DNA from: AP-15 sp963799085
GTDB lineage: Bacteria > Pseudomonadota > Alphaproteobacteria > ATCC43930 > CGMCC-115725
Assembly: GCA_963799085.1 (NCBI GenBank)
Contig: CAWCWA010000002.1
Span: 186,001 to 250,000, forward strand
Direction of reading: 5' to 3'
DNA: 64,000 nucleotides
Every line of letters begins with the position of its first letter. Position 1 is the first letter of the stretch. This document shows positions 1 to 9,320 of this stretch, piece by piece. The notes beneath the pieces are model-generated. The model was not told the DNA's origin. It made no database searches and saw nothing but the letters and a program-made list of their open reading frames with translations. A program made the position numbers and the translations under genes.

Positions 1-262
1 GAGGATGCTGTCGGCGCTCAGGACCACGGCGTACTCCGTTATTGCTGTCGGCATCCGGCGCAGCAGCGCGTCACGATGCGCGCAGCCACACACCGTCCGG
101 ATTATTGCTTGAGCGCTTCTCATTGAATCAGCTATGTCGGCTAAAGGCAACGGCGTGGCGAACCACTTCGTGCGACTTTTGTCAGCGCGCCGTTGTTCTG
201 GCATGGCGCATGGCGATTTCCGGCCAAGCAGGCGCTGCGGTCTCGCGGAGTGTCGCCTTAGG
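1..262. other. No gene recognised at left edge
   Basis: I see no coding region that I can support before the first insertion sequence. The short open frames here have no recognisable motif and mixed codon use. It may be flanking DNA or the remnant of an older element. Confidence 0.4.
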
Positions 263-1922
263 GGCCAGCCTGTGTGAAAAGAACGCGAGATTACGGTCGT
301 GGCCGATTCCGCCGTGGGCGCAGCTGCTTTAAAATCCTGAAGCTTGGTGGGGTATTCGGGGGCTTAGCGATGCATCGGTTTATTGACGGCGACGATCGGA
401 TGCAACTGACGCTGCTGCCGAACAGCCTGGAGGATTACGTCGGCGAGGAGAACCCGGTTCGGGTGATCGAGGTCTTCATCGACGAACTGGACCTTGCCGC
501 CTTGGGGTTTTCGGGGATGACGCCGGCGGCGACGGGCCGGCCGGCCTATCATCCCTCGACGCTGCTGAAGATTTACCTCTACGGTTATTTCAACCGCGTT
601 CAGTCGAGCCGGCGGCTGGAGCGCGAAGCGCAGCGCAATATCGAGTTGATGTGGCTGACCGGGCGGCTGGCGCCCGACTTCAAGACGATTGCCGACTTCC
701 GCCGGGACAATGGCGCGGCGATCCGGGCGGTGTGTTCCCAGTTTGTGGGGTTGTGCCGCCAGCTGGGCCTGTTCACCCGCGCCGTTGTTGCGATCGACGG
801 CAGCAAGTTCAAAGCGGTGAACAATCGCGACAAAAACTACACGGTCGCCAAGGTCACCGGGCGGATGGAGCAGGTCGAGGCCAGCATCGCGCGTTACCTG
901 AGGGCGCTGGACCGGGCCGACCGCGAAGAGAGCGATATCGCCGAGGCCAAGTCGGTCCGGCTGAAGGAGAAGATTGCCGGCCTGCGCCAACAGATGCAGG
1001 CCTTGAAGGTGATGGAGCAGAGGGTTCAGGACGCACCCGACCAGCAGGTCTCGCTGACCGATCCTGACGCCCATTCGATGGCGACCAGCGGCAAAGGCAC
1101 CGCGACTGTCGGCTACAATGTGCAGATCGCCGTCGACGCCGAGCACCATCTGATCGTGGCCCACGAGGTGATCAACCAGGGATACGATCGCCACCAGCTC
1201 GCACCCATGGCGCTGAAGGCGCAGCAGGCCACGGGCTGCGAGCAGGTCACCGCCCTGGCCGACCGCGGCTACTTCAGCGGCGGCCAGGTTCTGTCGTGCG
1301 AAGGCACGGGGGTCGCGCCGATCGTGCCCAAGGCCCTGACGTCAAGCGGGACCAAACGCGGCTTCTTTGCCCGGCAGGACTTCATCTACGACGCCGAGCA
1401 CGACCACTACACCTGCCCGGCGGGCGCAAAACTCACCAAAAGCCATCGCCGCGCCGATCACACCGAAGACTTCGACCGCTACCGCCATCTGAGCGCCTGC
1501 TTCACCTGTCCGCTCAGACCCCGGTGCACGCCGACCAAGCGGCGGATCATCAAGCGCTGGGAGAATGAGGACGTGCTCGACAGAATGCAGGACCGGCTCG
1601 ACCGCATGCCCGAGGCCATGGGGGTGCGGCGACAGACCGCCGAACACCCGTTCGGGACCCTCAAAGCCTGGATGGGCGCCACCCATTTCCTGACCCGGAC
1701 CCTCGACAAGGTCCGAACCGAGATGAGCCTCCTCGTCCTGGCCTATAACCTGAAGCGAATGATCGCGATCTTCGGTGTCGGACCGCTGATGGCGGCGATC
1801 AGGTCCTGATCGCCTCGCTCAAGCCACACGCGCCAGCCGATCTACCGGCGGCGCGACCGCCATGGCCGGAAAACACGCCCCGCCGTTCACGTCACATGAC
1901 GCGTTTTCCCACGGCCTCGGGC
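263..1922 (+). mobile_element. IS1182-type insertion sequence (approximate ends)
   Basis: A single full-length transposase gene is flanked by imperfect inverted ends: cctgtgtgaaaagaacgcg near 267-287 resembles the reverse complement of cgcgttttcccacggcc near 1900-1916. The 1.65 kb size suits the IS1182 family. I could not identify a target-site duplication, so the end coordinates are good to perhaps 10-20 bp. The element appears intact and possibly active. Confidence 0.6.
370..1809 (+). CDS. IS1182-family transposase (DDE)
   Basis: The 479-residue product catalyses cut-and-paste movement of its element. The N-terminal region (MHRFIDGDDR, then the stretch ending in EENPVRVIEVFIDELD) is the typical start of IS5/IS1182 transposases. 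A DDE core follows: VVAIDGSKFKAVN near residue 140, TALADRGYFSG near 300, and a C-terminal GVRRQTAEHPFGTLKAWMG block carrying the last acidic residue. A cysteine cluster (YTCPAG, CFTCPLRPRC) lies between the last two, as in many family members. I chose ATG 370 because residues encoded upstream fall inside the inverted end. The gene is unbroken, unlike the other transposases in this window. Confidence 0.9.
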   Translation: MHRFIDGDDRMQLTLLPNSLEDYVGEENPVRVIEVFIDELDLAALGFSGMTPAATGRPAYHPSTLLKIYLYGYFNRVQSSRRLEREAQRNIELMWLTGRLAPDFKTIADFRRDNGAAIRAVCSQFVGLCRQLGLFTRAVVAIDGSKFKAVNNRDKNYTVAKVTGRMEQVEASIARYLRALDRADREESDIAEAKSVRLKEKIAGLRQQMQALKVMEQRVQDAPDQQVSLTDPDAHSMATSGKGTATVGYNVQIAVDAEHHLIVAHEVINQGYDRHQLAPMALKAQQATGCEQVTALADRGYFSGGQVLSCEGTGVAPIVPKALTSSGTKRGFFARQDFIYDAEHDHYTCPAGAKLTKSHRRADHTEDFDRYRHLSACFTCPLRPRCTPTKRRIIKRWENEDVLDRMQDRLDRMPEAMGVRRQTAEHPFGTLKAWMGATHFLTRTLDKVRTEMSLLVLAYNLKRMIAIFGVGPLMAAIRS

Positions 1923-2198
1923 GTCAAGAGCGGTTCCCGCCGCCCCGGCTCAGGGCCCGCTATGTGATCCGACAGGAGACCCTCGCCGGAGGCAGCGGCA
2001 ACGGGCGAGACGCGCCGATACCTGCCGGTTGCGGAGCCGCGATGGAGCCGTCAGGTTCAGGTCGAAGCTGAACCGACCTTTTATGTCTCCACCGGTTGCA
2101 GGGCAGGGCCGCACGGGACTTCTGCACATTGGGCCCAAGGCAGCCGCGATGATCCGAAGCGGTCGTCGGGTAGGCTCCGTGCAGCCGCGCATTTGTGA
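1923..2198. other. Intergenic region between IS and cyclase ruin
   Basis: No coding region, RNA or clear regulatory site could be supported here. It contains only the flank of the insertion sequence and the 3' side of the broken cyclase gene. Confidence 0.4.
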
Positions 2199-5100
2199 TT
2201 ACTTACCCTCCGCGGCAATCGCCGGCTCGGTCAGTTCGTCGAGGAGGGTTTTGGCGGCTTTGAGGTCGGCGATGTCGAGGCCTTCGGTGAACCAGGCGAG
2301 GATTGGGGCGAGGAGGGCGGCCGCCTCTTGCGGCCGGCCCTGCTGCCGGCGGGCAGGTCGCGGCGCGCAATTCCCAGGACTTCGCGTTCTGCCGGCGGGC
2401 GACGGCGATGGCTTGCTCGATGGCGGTCTCGGCCTCGCTCAGCGTTCCGGCGCCGGCGAGCAAGGCCTCGCCCCTGAGCCGATAGAGCTCGGCTTCAAGC
2501 GCGGCGCTCCTCCCATCTTTTCGACCGCCTTCAGCCCGGCGGCGACCGATGCAAGCGCCGCTTCGGGCTTGCCGATCGCCAATTGCGCATCGGCCTGCAA
2601 CGCCAGCAGCATGTGTTGGGCCACCGACCGTAGCTATCCAGCCCTTGTCCAATTTGGGCCAGCCCCTTCTCGCTGTCGCCGGAGGCGCTGAGCGCCCAAC
2701 CATTCGCGCAAAGGGCGATCGCGTGATATTGCGCGATGCGGTGCTCCTCGCAGATCCTCAAAGCCCGTTCGGCATAGTCGGCGGCCGCCGGTGGCTCGTG
2801 GCGAAAGATGTGAACGAAGGCGGCGGCGAAACACAGCGTTTGGGCGAGGGTCAACGGGTGCCCGAGCGTCTCGGCGCTTCTTACCGCTGCCTTGAGCTCA
2901 TCGAGGGACCGATCCGGGTAACCGAGCATCCAGGAAATCAGCATCGGCTAGAACTGGCATTGCACGGCGGGATGGGAACCCGGCCAATCCGGGAACTGCA
3001 TGTGCGGATCGAACAGCTCGAAGCTCCGCCGAAATTGCGCAAGCGCCGGCTCGAGCTTCCCTTGGTGGTACAGCGTCTCGCCGAGCGCCTTGTGCGCCCC
3101 GACGAGGCGGGCCGCATCGTCAAGCCGTTCGGCAACACGCATCGCCTCTTCGGCAAAATGCTGCGCCCTCTCCATCTCAAGTAGGTTCGCGTGGTGGAGC
3201 TGCAGGCCGCGGAGCGCCGTGAATTCCCGGGGGTGATCCCCGAGTTGCTGACAGAGCTCCCAGGCCCGGGCATAGGCTCGGCCGATGTCGGGGTGGCTGG
3301 CGATCTTGGTCGCGATCAGCGCGGGACCAAGCGCCATTTGCAAATCCAGCTCACGCTCGGCCCGCTCGCGCATATCCGGTAGCGCTTCGACCAGTGCCAG
3401 GCCTCGGCGAAATTGGTCGATCGCTTCGAGGTTCGCCGACTTGCTCGCCGCGGCCACGCCGGCTTTGTGCCAATACGCGATCGCCTGCGCCGGACAGTTC
3501 GCTTCGGTGTAGTGATGGGCCACCAATTCCGGTTGCGTGCTCGCCACCTCGGGAAAGCGATCCTCCAGCAGCTTCGCCAGCCCGCTCGTGATACTGCTGG
3601 CGGGTGCGCTTCAGCAGCGATTGGTAAGCCGCATCCTGAATCAGCGCATGCTTGAACAGGTAGCGCGAGCGCGGCGGGCGGCCGCGCTGGTAGAGCAGTT
3701 CGTCGGCCACCAGCTGACTGAGACCGCTCTGCAACATCTCTTCCTCGATCCCGGCCAGGGCACTGATCATGTCATAGGCAAACTCGCGTCCGAGCACCGA
3801 GCCCAACTGTGCGACCTCGCGCAACTGCGGCGCCCGGTCGAGCCGCGCCATCAGCGAATCCTGCAATGTCTCCGGGATGTGCAATTGCGCCAGCGCGCCG
3901 TTGAGCACGTAGGCATCGCCGCGGGCCTCGAGCACCCCCGAACCGAGGATGGCCTTGGTCAGCTCCTCGACATAGAGCGGCACGCCGTCGGCCTTGGCGA
4001 CGATATGATCGACCACCTCGCCGGGCAGCGACCGGCCGCCGGCGAGATGACCGACCATCGTCTCGACCTCCGGCCGCTCCAGGCGGTTGAGCGTGATCGG
4101 AGTCATGTGCGAGCGTTGCGGCCAGGGCGGCGTCAATTCCGGCCGATAGGTCGCGACGACCAGCATCGCCGCCGTCGGCGCCTGCTCGATCAGCATGCCC
4201 AACGTTTCCAATGTCGTCGGATCGGCCCAGTGCAGGTCTTCCCAGGCCATCAGCACCGGGGCGCGCTCCGCCGTTTCGATCAGCCAGGCAACGATCGCAT
4301 CGAGGGTCGCATCGCGCTGCTGCTGCGCCGTCATCGACAGGCGCGGATAGCGGTCCTCGGGCACCGGCACGGACATCAAATCGGCGAACAACCGCACGCT
4401 CTCGGAGAGGGGCAAGGTCTTGAAGCCGGCGAGCCCGGCTTCGAGCTTCGCCAGGTGCTGCGGTGCGGTATCCTCCGGCTGCCAGCCGAACACGCGCTTC
4501 AAATGCTCGACGATCGGATGAAAGGCGCTCGCCGTGTGAAACGGCGAGCAGCGGATCGCCACCCAAATGTGGTCCTTGCCGGCCGCCTCCCTCAGGCCCT
4601 CTACCAGGCGGGACTTGCCGACCCCGGCTTCGCCCTGGATCAGCACGACCTGGCCGCGGCCATGGCTACTGCCGTCCCAGGCCCGCAATAGCAGCCCCAT
4701 CTCCTCCTGGCGCCCGACGAGGGGTGCCGCGCTCCCGGTCCGGGTTGCGGCAAACCGGCTCTCGACATCCCGCGCCGACAAGACGCGCCAGACCGGCACC
4801 GGCTCGGCGAACCCCTTCAGCTCATAGGCGCCCGAGATCCTCGAGGTCGAAGTGATCGCCGAGCATCGCGCGCGTGGCCGCGCTGACGACGATCTGGTTC
4901 GGCTGCGCCAATGCCTGCAGGCGTGCGGCCAGGTTCGGCGTCTCGCCGACGACCGCGGTTTCCGACGCGGTTCCTTCGCCGATCTGGTCGCCGACGATCA
5001 CCGGTCCGGTGGCGATGCCGATCCGCACCGCGAGCTCGACCCCGGGCGGCCGGCGGGACAGCGGCATTCAGCTCCGCCATCGCATCGACGATATCGAGAC

Positions 5101-5764
5101 CCGCCCGCACCGAACGCTCGGCCTCGTCCTCATGGGCGCGCGGGTAGCCGAAATAGACGAGGATGCCGTCGCCCATGTACTTCGCGACAAAGCCGTCGTA
5201 ACGCCGGATCGCGGCACTGCACCGGCTCTGATACGACGCGATCACATCGCGCAAATCTTCGGGGTCCATCCCGGTGGAGAGTGCGGTCGATCCCACCAGG
5301 TCGCAAAACATCACGGTCAGCTGGCGGCGTTCGGCGTCCGGCGCCGCGGCAATCGCGGCCGGCGCGACAGGCGCGAACGGAACTGGCGGCAGGGTGATCG
5401 CCGCGGCGACCGGCAAGTCGCGATCGGCCGCAGGGGCGGTCGGCTTCTCAGCGTGCCGCAAGGCTGGCAATAGTTGCGGCAATGCCATGGGTTCGGGTCG
5501 GGCCGCGCGCCCCTCCGGCGCCCAGACCAAAAGCTCGCCGTCGACATCGGTCGCGATGTGTAATGCATCAACCAACACGCGCCGGACGTCCTCAAGGGCA
5601 TCGTTGTCGAGGCCAAAGCTTCTCTTTATCCGGCTACAGGAGATGCTGCCCTCGGTGACGAGGCGCCAAAGGACCTCTTTCAAGACCCGCTCAAAGCCCA
5701 CGCTTCCGTCCCCGTTTGCCGCAGCCTTCGTCCTTGGGTGATCCGCTAGTGCGAGCGGTCGCAT
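2199..5764 (-). pseudogene. Class III cyclase/AAA ATPase/TPR signalling protein, multiply frameshifted
   Basis: Joined across frames this was a protein of about 1180 residues with the same core as the intact gene at 16565-19903. From 5764 down it encodes an N-terminal helical domain (KEVLWRLVTEGSISCSRIKR), a class III nucleotide cyclase domain (RRQLTVMFCDLVGSTAL, YMGDGILVYFGYPRAHEDE), an AAA ATPase (PLVGRQEEMGLLLRAW; Walker A in QGEAGVGKSRLVEG) and C-terminal TPR repeats (ELVAHHYTEANCPAQAIAYW). The frame changes near 5060, 4810, 3590, 2946, 2620, 2515 and 2345, with the original TAA at 2199. Seven lesions beside an insertion sequence favour genuine decay, although this assembly has many indels elsewhere. 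Such proteins are thought to be cytosolic sensors; the signal for this one is unknown. Confidence 0.85.
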
Positions 5765-6002
5765 TGAGACGAACTAATCTCCCACGTTATGGTCGTGTCG
5801 TTAAGTACGTATGTCCGGAATCGGCGTGGGCCCACGGCAACCAAACTCTCCAGGAACGGCGACTCGCCACCCGAGCCCGTGATTCGCCGCGGTGATCCCC
5901 AATGCCGCTTATCGGCCGTACCGCCGCCGTTGGGATGAATGTTATCTGCGATCAATCCGGGCAGCAGGCAGCGGCTGCTACCTCCTCCTCCCCGCCGAGG
6001 AC
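5765..6002. other. Intergenic, possible promoter of the cyclase gene
   Basis: This 238-bp gap separates the start of the broken cyclase gene from the stop of the SDR gene, both on the minus strand. It is less GC-rich near 5770-5830, where a promoter for the cyclase gene would lie, but I see no convincing -35/-10 pair. Confidence 0.3.
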
Positions 6003-6797
6003 CTATTGCGCGGTGGTGCCGCCGTCGATGACGAGCCCCGCGCCGGTCATGAAGGCCGCGTCGTCAGAGGCGAGGAATACGATGCCTTTGGCGATATCGT
6101 TGGGCGTGCCCATGCGCCCGATCGGCAGCCGCTCGATGACCTGCCGGCGCGCCGCCTCGATGTCGTTGGTGCCTAGATTGCGCGCTCGCGTGACCAGCAC
6201 TTGGTCTCCCATATCGGTGCCGGTCATGCCGGGGTGCATCGAGTTGACCCGAATGCGGTACCCCTTGCGGGCGAATTCCAGCGCGGCAGATTTTGTGAAC
6301 AGCGTCACCCCGCCTTTGCTCATCGAGTAGAGCGGGTCTTGCGTCGAACCGACAAGGCCGGCGGTCGAGGCGAGGTTGACAATGGCGCTCCCGTGAGGGC
6401 TCTGCTGCGCCGCCTCCCGCAGCGCCGGCAGGCACAGCTTGGTGCCGAGAAATACGCCGGTCAGGTTGACCGCGCATAGCCGCTCCCATTCAGCGAGGCT
6501 TGCGGCTTCGATATCTTTGCCGAGAAACAGCCCGGCGTTATTAACCAGGATGTCGAGCTTGCCGAAACGGGCGAGAGCGGCGGCGACTGCGGCGGTCCAA
6601 TCCGCCTCGCTGGTCACGTCGAGGCGGACGTAGAGAGCCGCATCGCCGAGCGTGCGAGCGGTCTCGCGGCCGCGTTCGTCGAGCAGGTCGCCGATCGCCA
6701 CCCTGGCGCCAGCCTCGACCATCAGCCGCGCAGTCTCGCCGCCGATACCGCGCGCCGCCCCGGAGATCAGCGCCACCTTGCCATCCAATCGGTTCAT
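6003..6797 (-). CDS. SDR family NAD(P)-dependent oxidoreductase
   Basis: This 264-residue classical short-chain dehydrogenase/reductase has the cofactor-binding glycine motif SGAARGIGG near residue 13, the NNAG motif (DILVNNAGLFLG) near 90, the catalytic serine in NLASTAGLVG and the Tyr-Lys pair in LYSMSKGG near 160. The C-terminal IDGG is also typical. An acidic residue after the second strand (AIGDLLDERG) favours NAD over NADP. It lies 76 bp downstream of a GST gene on the same strand. The substrate cannot be inferred; an alcohol or hydroxy acid is usual for this family. Confidence 0.9.
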   Translation of the reverse strand: MNRLDGKVALISGAARGIGGETARLMVEAGARVAIGDLLDERGRETARTLGDAALYVRLDVTSEADWTAAVAAALARFGKLDILVNNAGLFLGKDIEAASLAEWERLCAVNLTGVFLGTKLCLPALREAAQQSPHGSAIVNLASTAGLVGSTQDPLYSMSKGGVTLFTKSAALEFARKGYRIRVNSMHPGMTGTDMGDQVLVTRARNLGTNDIEAARRQVIERLPIGRMGTPNDIAKGIVFLASDDAAFMTGAGLVIDGGTTAQ

Positions 6798-6873
6798 CGC
6801 CGGCCCTCCTCAGGCGGTTCCGCGATCATACTGTTCGGGCTCGCCAGCCCCGGAACCCACCCCAGCTTCGCGG

Positions 6874-7491
6874 TCAGTTTTCCAGCTTCATCCCCTTCTG
6901 CACGCCGGGCCGCGAACCAATTCGCTCGCCCCAGGCTTGCAGATGCTTCAGACCGGCATTGTCGGGGAGCGCCTTGCGGCCGGCATAAATCGGGTAGACC
7001 GCCAAGTCGGCGGCGGTGATTTCGCCGCCGGCCAGATATGGCGTCTTGGCAAGCTGCTCATCGGCAAAGCGCCACAGATTGACAAAGCGGTCCTCGTAGA
7101 ACTTGATCGCCGAAGCCGGCACCTCTTCCGGCATCCGCGCGCCGAGAAAGAAGATGTTCTGGTTGGTCGGGGCGTAGTCGGCGGCGCCTTCGGCCATCCA
7201 CTGGAACATCCGGACCCGGGCTACCGGGTCCGCCGGCAAGAACTTGCCGGTCTTTTCGCAGAGATACATCAGGATCGCCCAAGACTGCGTCACGGTCAGG
7301 GGTTTTCCGCCCGGCCCCTCGGGGTCAATCAGGGTCGGAATGCGCGCCGTCGGGTTGATTTTCAAGTAGTCGGCGGCCTTTTGGTCACCCTGACCCAGAT
7401 TGAGAACATGAATCTTGCACGAAACGCCGCATTCGTTGACCGCGATCGCGGCCCGCTGCCCATTGCCGGTGCCGGCGGTGTAAAGCTCCAT
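6874..7491 (-). CDS. Glutathione S-transferase family protein
   Basis: The 205-residue product starts with a thioredoxin-fold domain (MELYTAGTGNGQRAAIAVNE) containing the glutathione-binding RIPTLID and TQSWAILMYL segments (cis-Pro, then Ser in the 'QS' motif). An all-helical C-terminal domain ends in AGGEITAADLAVYPIY, which holds the conserved N-capping box Asp. It most resembles the Ure2p/Yfcg-like bacterial GSTs, active in the cytosol in glutathione-dependent detoxification or disulfide reduction. It probably shares a transcript with the downstream SDR gene. Substrate unknown. Confidence 0.88.
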   Translation of the reverse strand: MELYTAGTGNGQRAAIAVNECGVSCKIHVLNLGQGDQKAADYLKINPTARIPTLIDPEGPGGKPLTVTQSWAILMYLCEKTGKFLPADPVARVRMFQWMAEGAADYAPTNQNIFFLGARMPEEVPASAIKFYEDRFVNLWRFADEQLAKTPYLAGGEITAADLAVYPIYAGRKALPDNAGLKHLQAWGERIGSRPGVQKGMKLEN

Positions 7492-7521
7492 TTCTCGCCC
7501 TCTCTCATCGACTGGACTTCA

Positions 7522-7629
7522 TCATAGCGCCATGGCGCAAGCTATGGATCGCTTGCTTTCGTCATCCGGCCGCGAATACCCCGCCACATCGGCGGCGAGG
7601 ATCGCGGCAAGACGGCGGGTCTGGCTCAT
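7522..7629 (-). pseudogene. N-terminal stub of an adenylate cyclase-like gene
   Basis: A 35-codon frame begins MSQTRRLAAILAADVAGYSR, the typical start of a large group of alphaproteobacterial class III cyclase/TPR proteins (LAAILAADVAGYSRLM...). It then loses similarity and stops. Its ATG overlaps the TGA of the preceding cyclase tail (ATGA at 7629-7626), so two cyclase genes of one subfamily once stood in tandem and the second has been deleted after its first 20 codons. Confidence 0.75.
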
Positions 7630-7736
7630 GACGTCTCGCCCATCGCCGTGCGCAGGCCTGACAGCAACAGTTCGCGATGCTCCGCGTCTCGCAGATAGCT
7701 GACGTCGGGGATCACGGCAGGCGTGATTGCGCGTAG

Positions 7737-9176
7737 AGCCCGTTGCTGAAGTCGCTCTTTGATCAGCCAGGGTCGGCGGTAACGGCCATGACCAGGACGG
7801 CGAACCCGTCGGGAGCGGCGGCGACAAGGATGATCGCCACGGCCTCCCCGGTGTAGACGAACAGGAGATAGGCCAACCCACGGGCAGCCGCCTCTCTCGG
7901 GGTTCCGGCCCCGATCAGCAGCCGCATCAGGATACCGAGATTGTGCCCGGCGACGTGCACCAGGTAGCGCTTGTGGACATTCTCGCGTCCGCGCAGCCAG
8001 GTCCGCCGCATGCCGCCGCGGTCGAGATTGTGAGCGAAAGATCGCTCGACGATTTCCGCCCTCAGCCGCATTGCATGCTTACCGACCCCCGAACCCAGGC
8101 GGGTGCGGTTGGCATAGACCGCCGCACGCGCTTGGTCATCGCCGTGCTAGCGTGAAAACCCCGGCTGCTTGGGCTCAGCAATGCGCGTCTTCCACACCCC
8201 GCCGTTGAGGTTCTTCAAGACGGCGCGCGAGTGATACCCTTTGTCGGCGACCAGTTCGCTCGGCTGGTCCTTCGTCGGCGCGGTGCCAACCTGAGCTAGG
8301 TTCTTCTCTGCCGCCGCCAGCGTGCCCTCGATTGTCGTGGTGTCGCCTTGGTCGGCGGGATGGAGTGCCGCCGCGACGATGACGCCGGTGTCGAGATCGA
8401 CCGCGTGCTCGGGCTTGTAGGCAAGATGCGTACGTCCGTCCTTCAGCTTGGCGATCTTGGCCTCTGGGTCGATCTTGCTCGTCCACTCCTCGTTCGACAG
8501 CTTCTTGCCCTTGCGGTTGCGGTCGATGCGAACGAGATCATCCGCACTTGGCGTGTCGATGCCGCTCTCCTTGGCCATCTGCGTCAGCATTTCGCGATAG
8601 GTTCGGCCATCGTCCCGGCGCACGATCGTGCGCAGCGCGGCGTTGGCCTCCATCGTCGAGGCGTCGACGCCGATCCGCTTGCCTCGGATCAAGCCTTTCT
8701 CGGCCACGAGCTTCAACACCCAGCTGAACACCGTCTCGTGGACTTCATGCGGAAGCCGCCCGCGGGTCTTCGACAACCACGAATGATCGGGAACCTCTTC
8801 CCGGTTCTCCAGCCGCAGAAAATCCCGCAGCGACATCGAATCCGAACAGCGCCAAGCGATGCCTCGCTCGCTGGCGATCCCCTCGAAATAGCCGACCATG
8901 TGCATCCGGAAATAGCGCCCCGGCGGCAACGACGGGGCCCCCAACTTTGGCGCGTAATATGGCTGGCAGGCCGTCTCGATAAACCCGTCAAATCCGCCCG
9001 CGATCAGCACTTCCTGAAGCCGGTCGTAAAACACATGCCCCGGTGAGCGTGGCATCTCCGCCCAGGTCACGATCAGATCCCCCTGCCGATCGCCCTCGCG
9101 CCCCATCGACATCCCGAAAGCCCCGATCAGTCCCCCCGCTTCACACCAATAACCAAAGCCGACTCGTCAACAGGCT
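7737..9176 (-). mobile_element. 1440-bp IS (IS5/IS1182-like) with 4-bp target duplication
   Basis: The ends are imperfect inverted repeats: agcccgttgctgaagtcgc from 7737 inward, against agcctgttgacgagtcggc read inward from 9176. GTAG (7733-7736 and 9177-9180) flanks both sides, giving CTAC on the minus strand, which resembles the CTA-type targets of IS5-like elements. Excising the element and one copy restores the cyclase reading frame exactly, so both ends are well supported. It carries a single transposase gene, now frameshifted. Confidence 0.85.
7763..9112 (-). pseudogene. IS5/IS1182-like transposase, frameshifted
   Basis: The N-terminal 320 codons are open from 9112 (LRDFLRLENREEVPDHSWLS, the DDE start GKRIGVDASTMEANAALRTI near residue 175, later SELVADKGYHSRAVLKNL with the second acidic residue). 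The frame breaks near 8150, and the C-terminal part continues in another frame as EIVERSFAHNLDRGGMRRTW, holding the final catalytic Glu, then NLGILMRLLIGAGTPREAAA to a TGA at 7763. A single indel separates the halves, so the element may be recently inactivated, or intact with a sequence error. Confidence 0.85.
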
Positions 9177-9320
9177 GTAGGCGGGCGACGATATCCCTCG
9201 CCTCCTCGTTCCGCCCCATCTTTGCGTAGCAGGCGGCGAGAAAGCGATAAGGCTGCGGGAAGCTGGGATCTTCCTGAATGGCGAAAGAGCAACTTCGGGA
9301 CCGCCTGATCGAAGCGCCGG

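Larger units (their letters stand above)
7626..9320 (-). pseudogene. C-terminal TPR end of an adenylate cyclase-like gene, split by an IS
   Basis: Two pieces of one coding sequence flank the insertion sequence at 7737-9176. The upstream piece reads AIQEDPSFPQPYRFLAACYA then EEARDIVARL. The downstream piece reads RAITPAVIPDVSYLRDAEHR then ELLLSGLRTAMGETS and a stop at 7626. Removing the element and one GTAG copy rejoins them in frame (ARL-RAITP). The assembled piece is the last 75 or so residues of a TPR-type cyclase. Its 5' end is fused at about 9320 to the QueC-like gene, so the rest of the cyclase gene is missing. One frame change lies near 9288 (LLF to AIQ). Confidence 0.8.

Noticed and set aside
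3537..4691. A 384-codon plus-strand frame within the broken cyclase gene
   Set aside because: It is the complement of the AAA/TPR part and shows low-complexity, His/Arg-rich translation.
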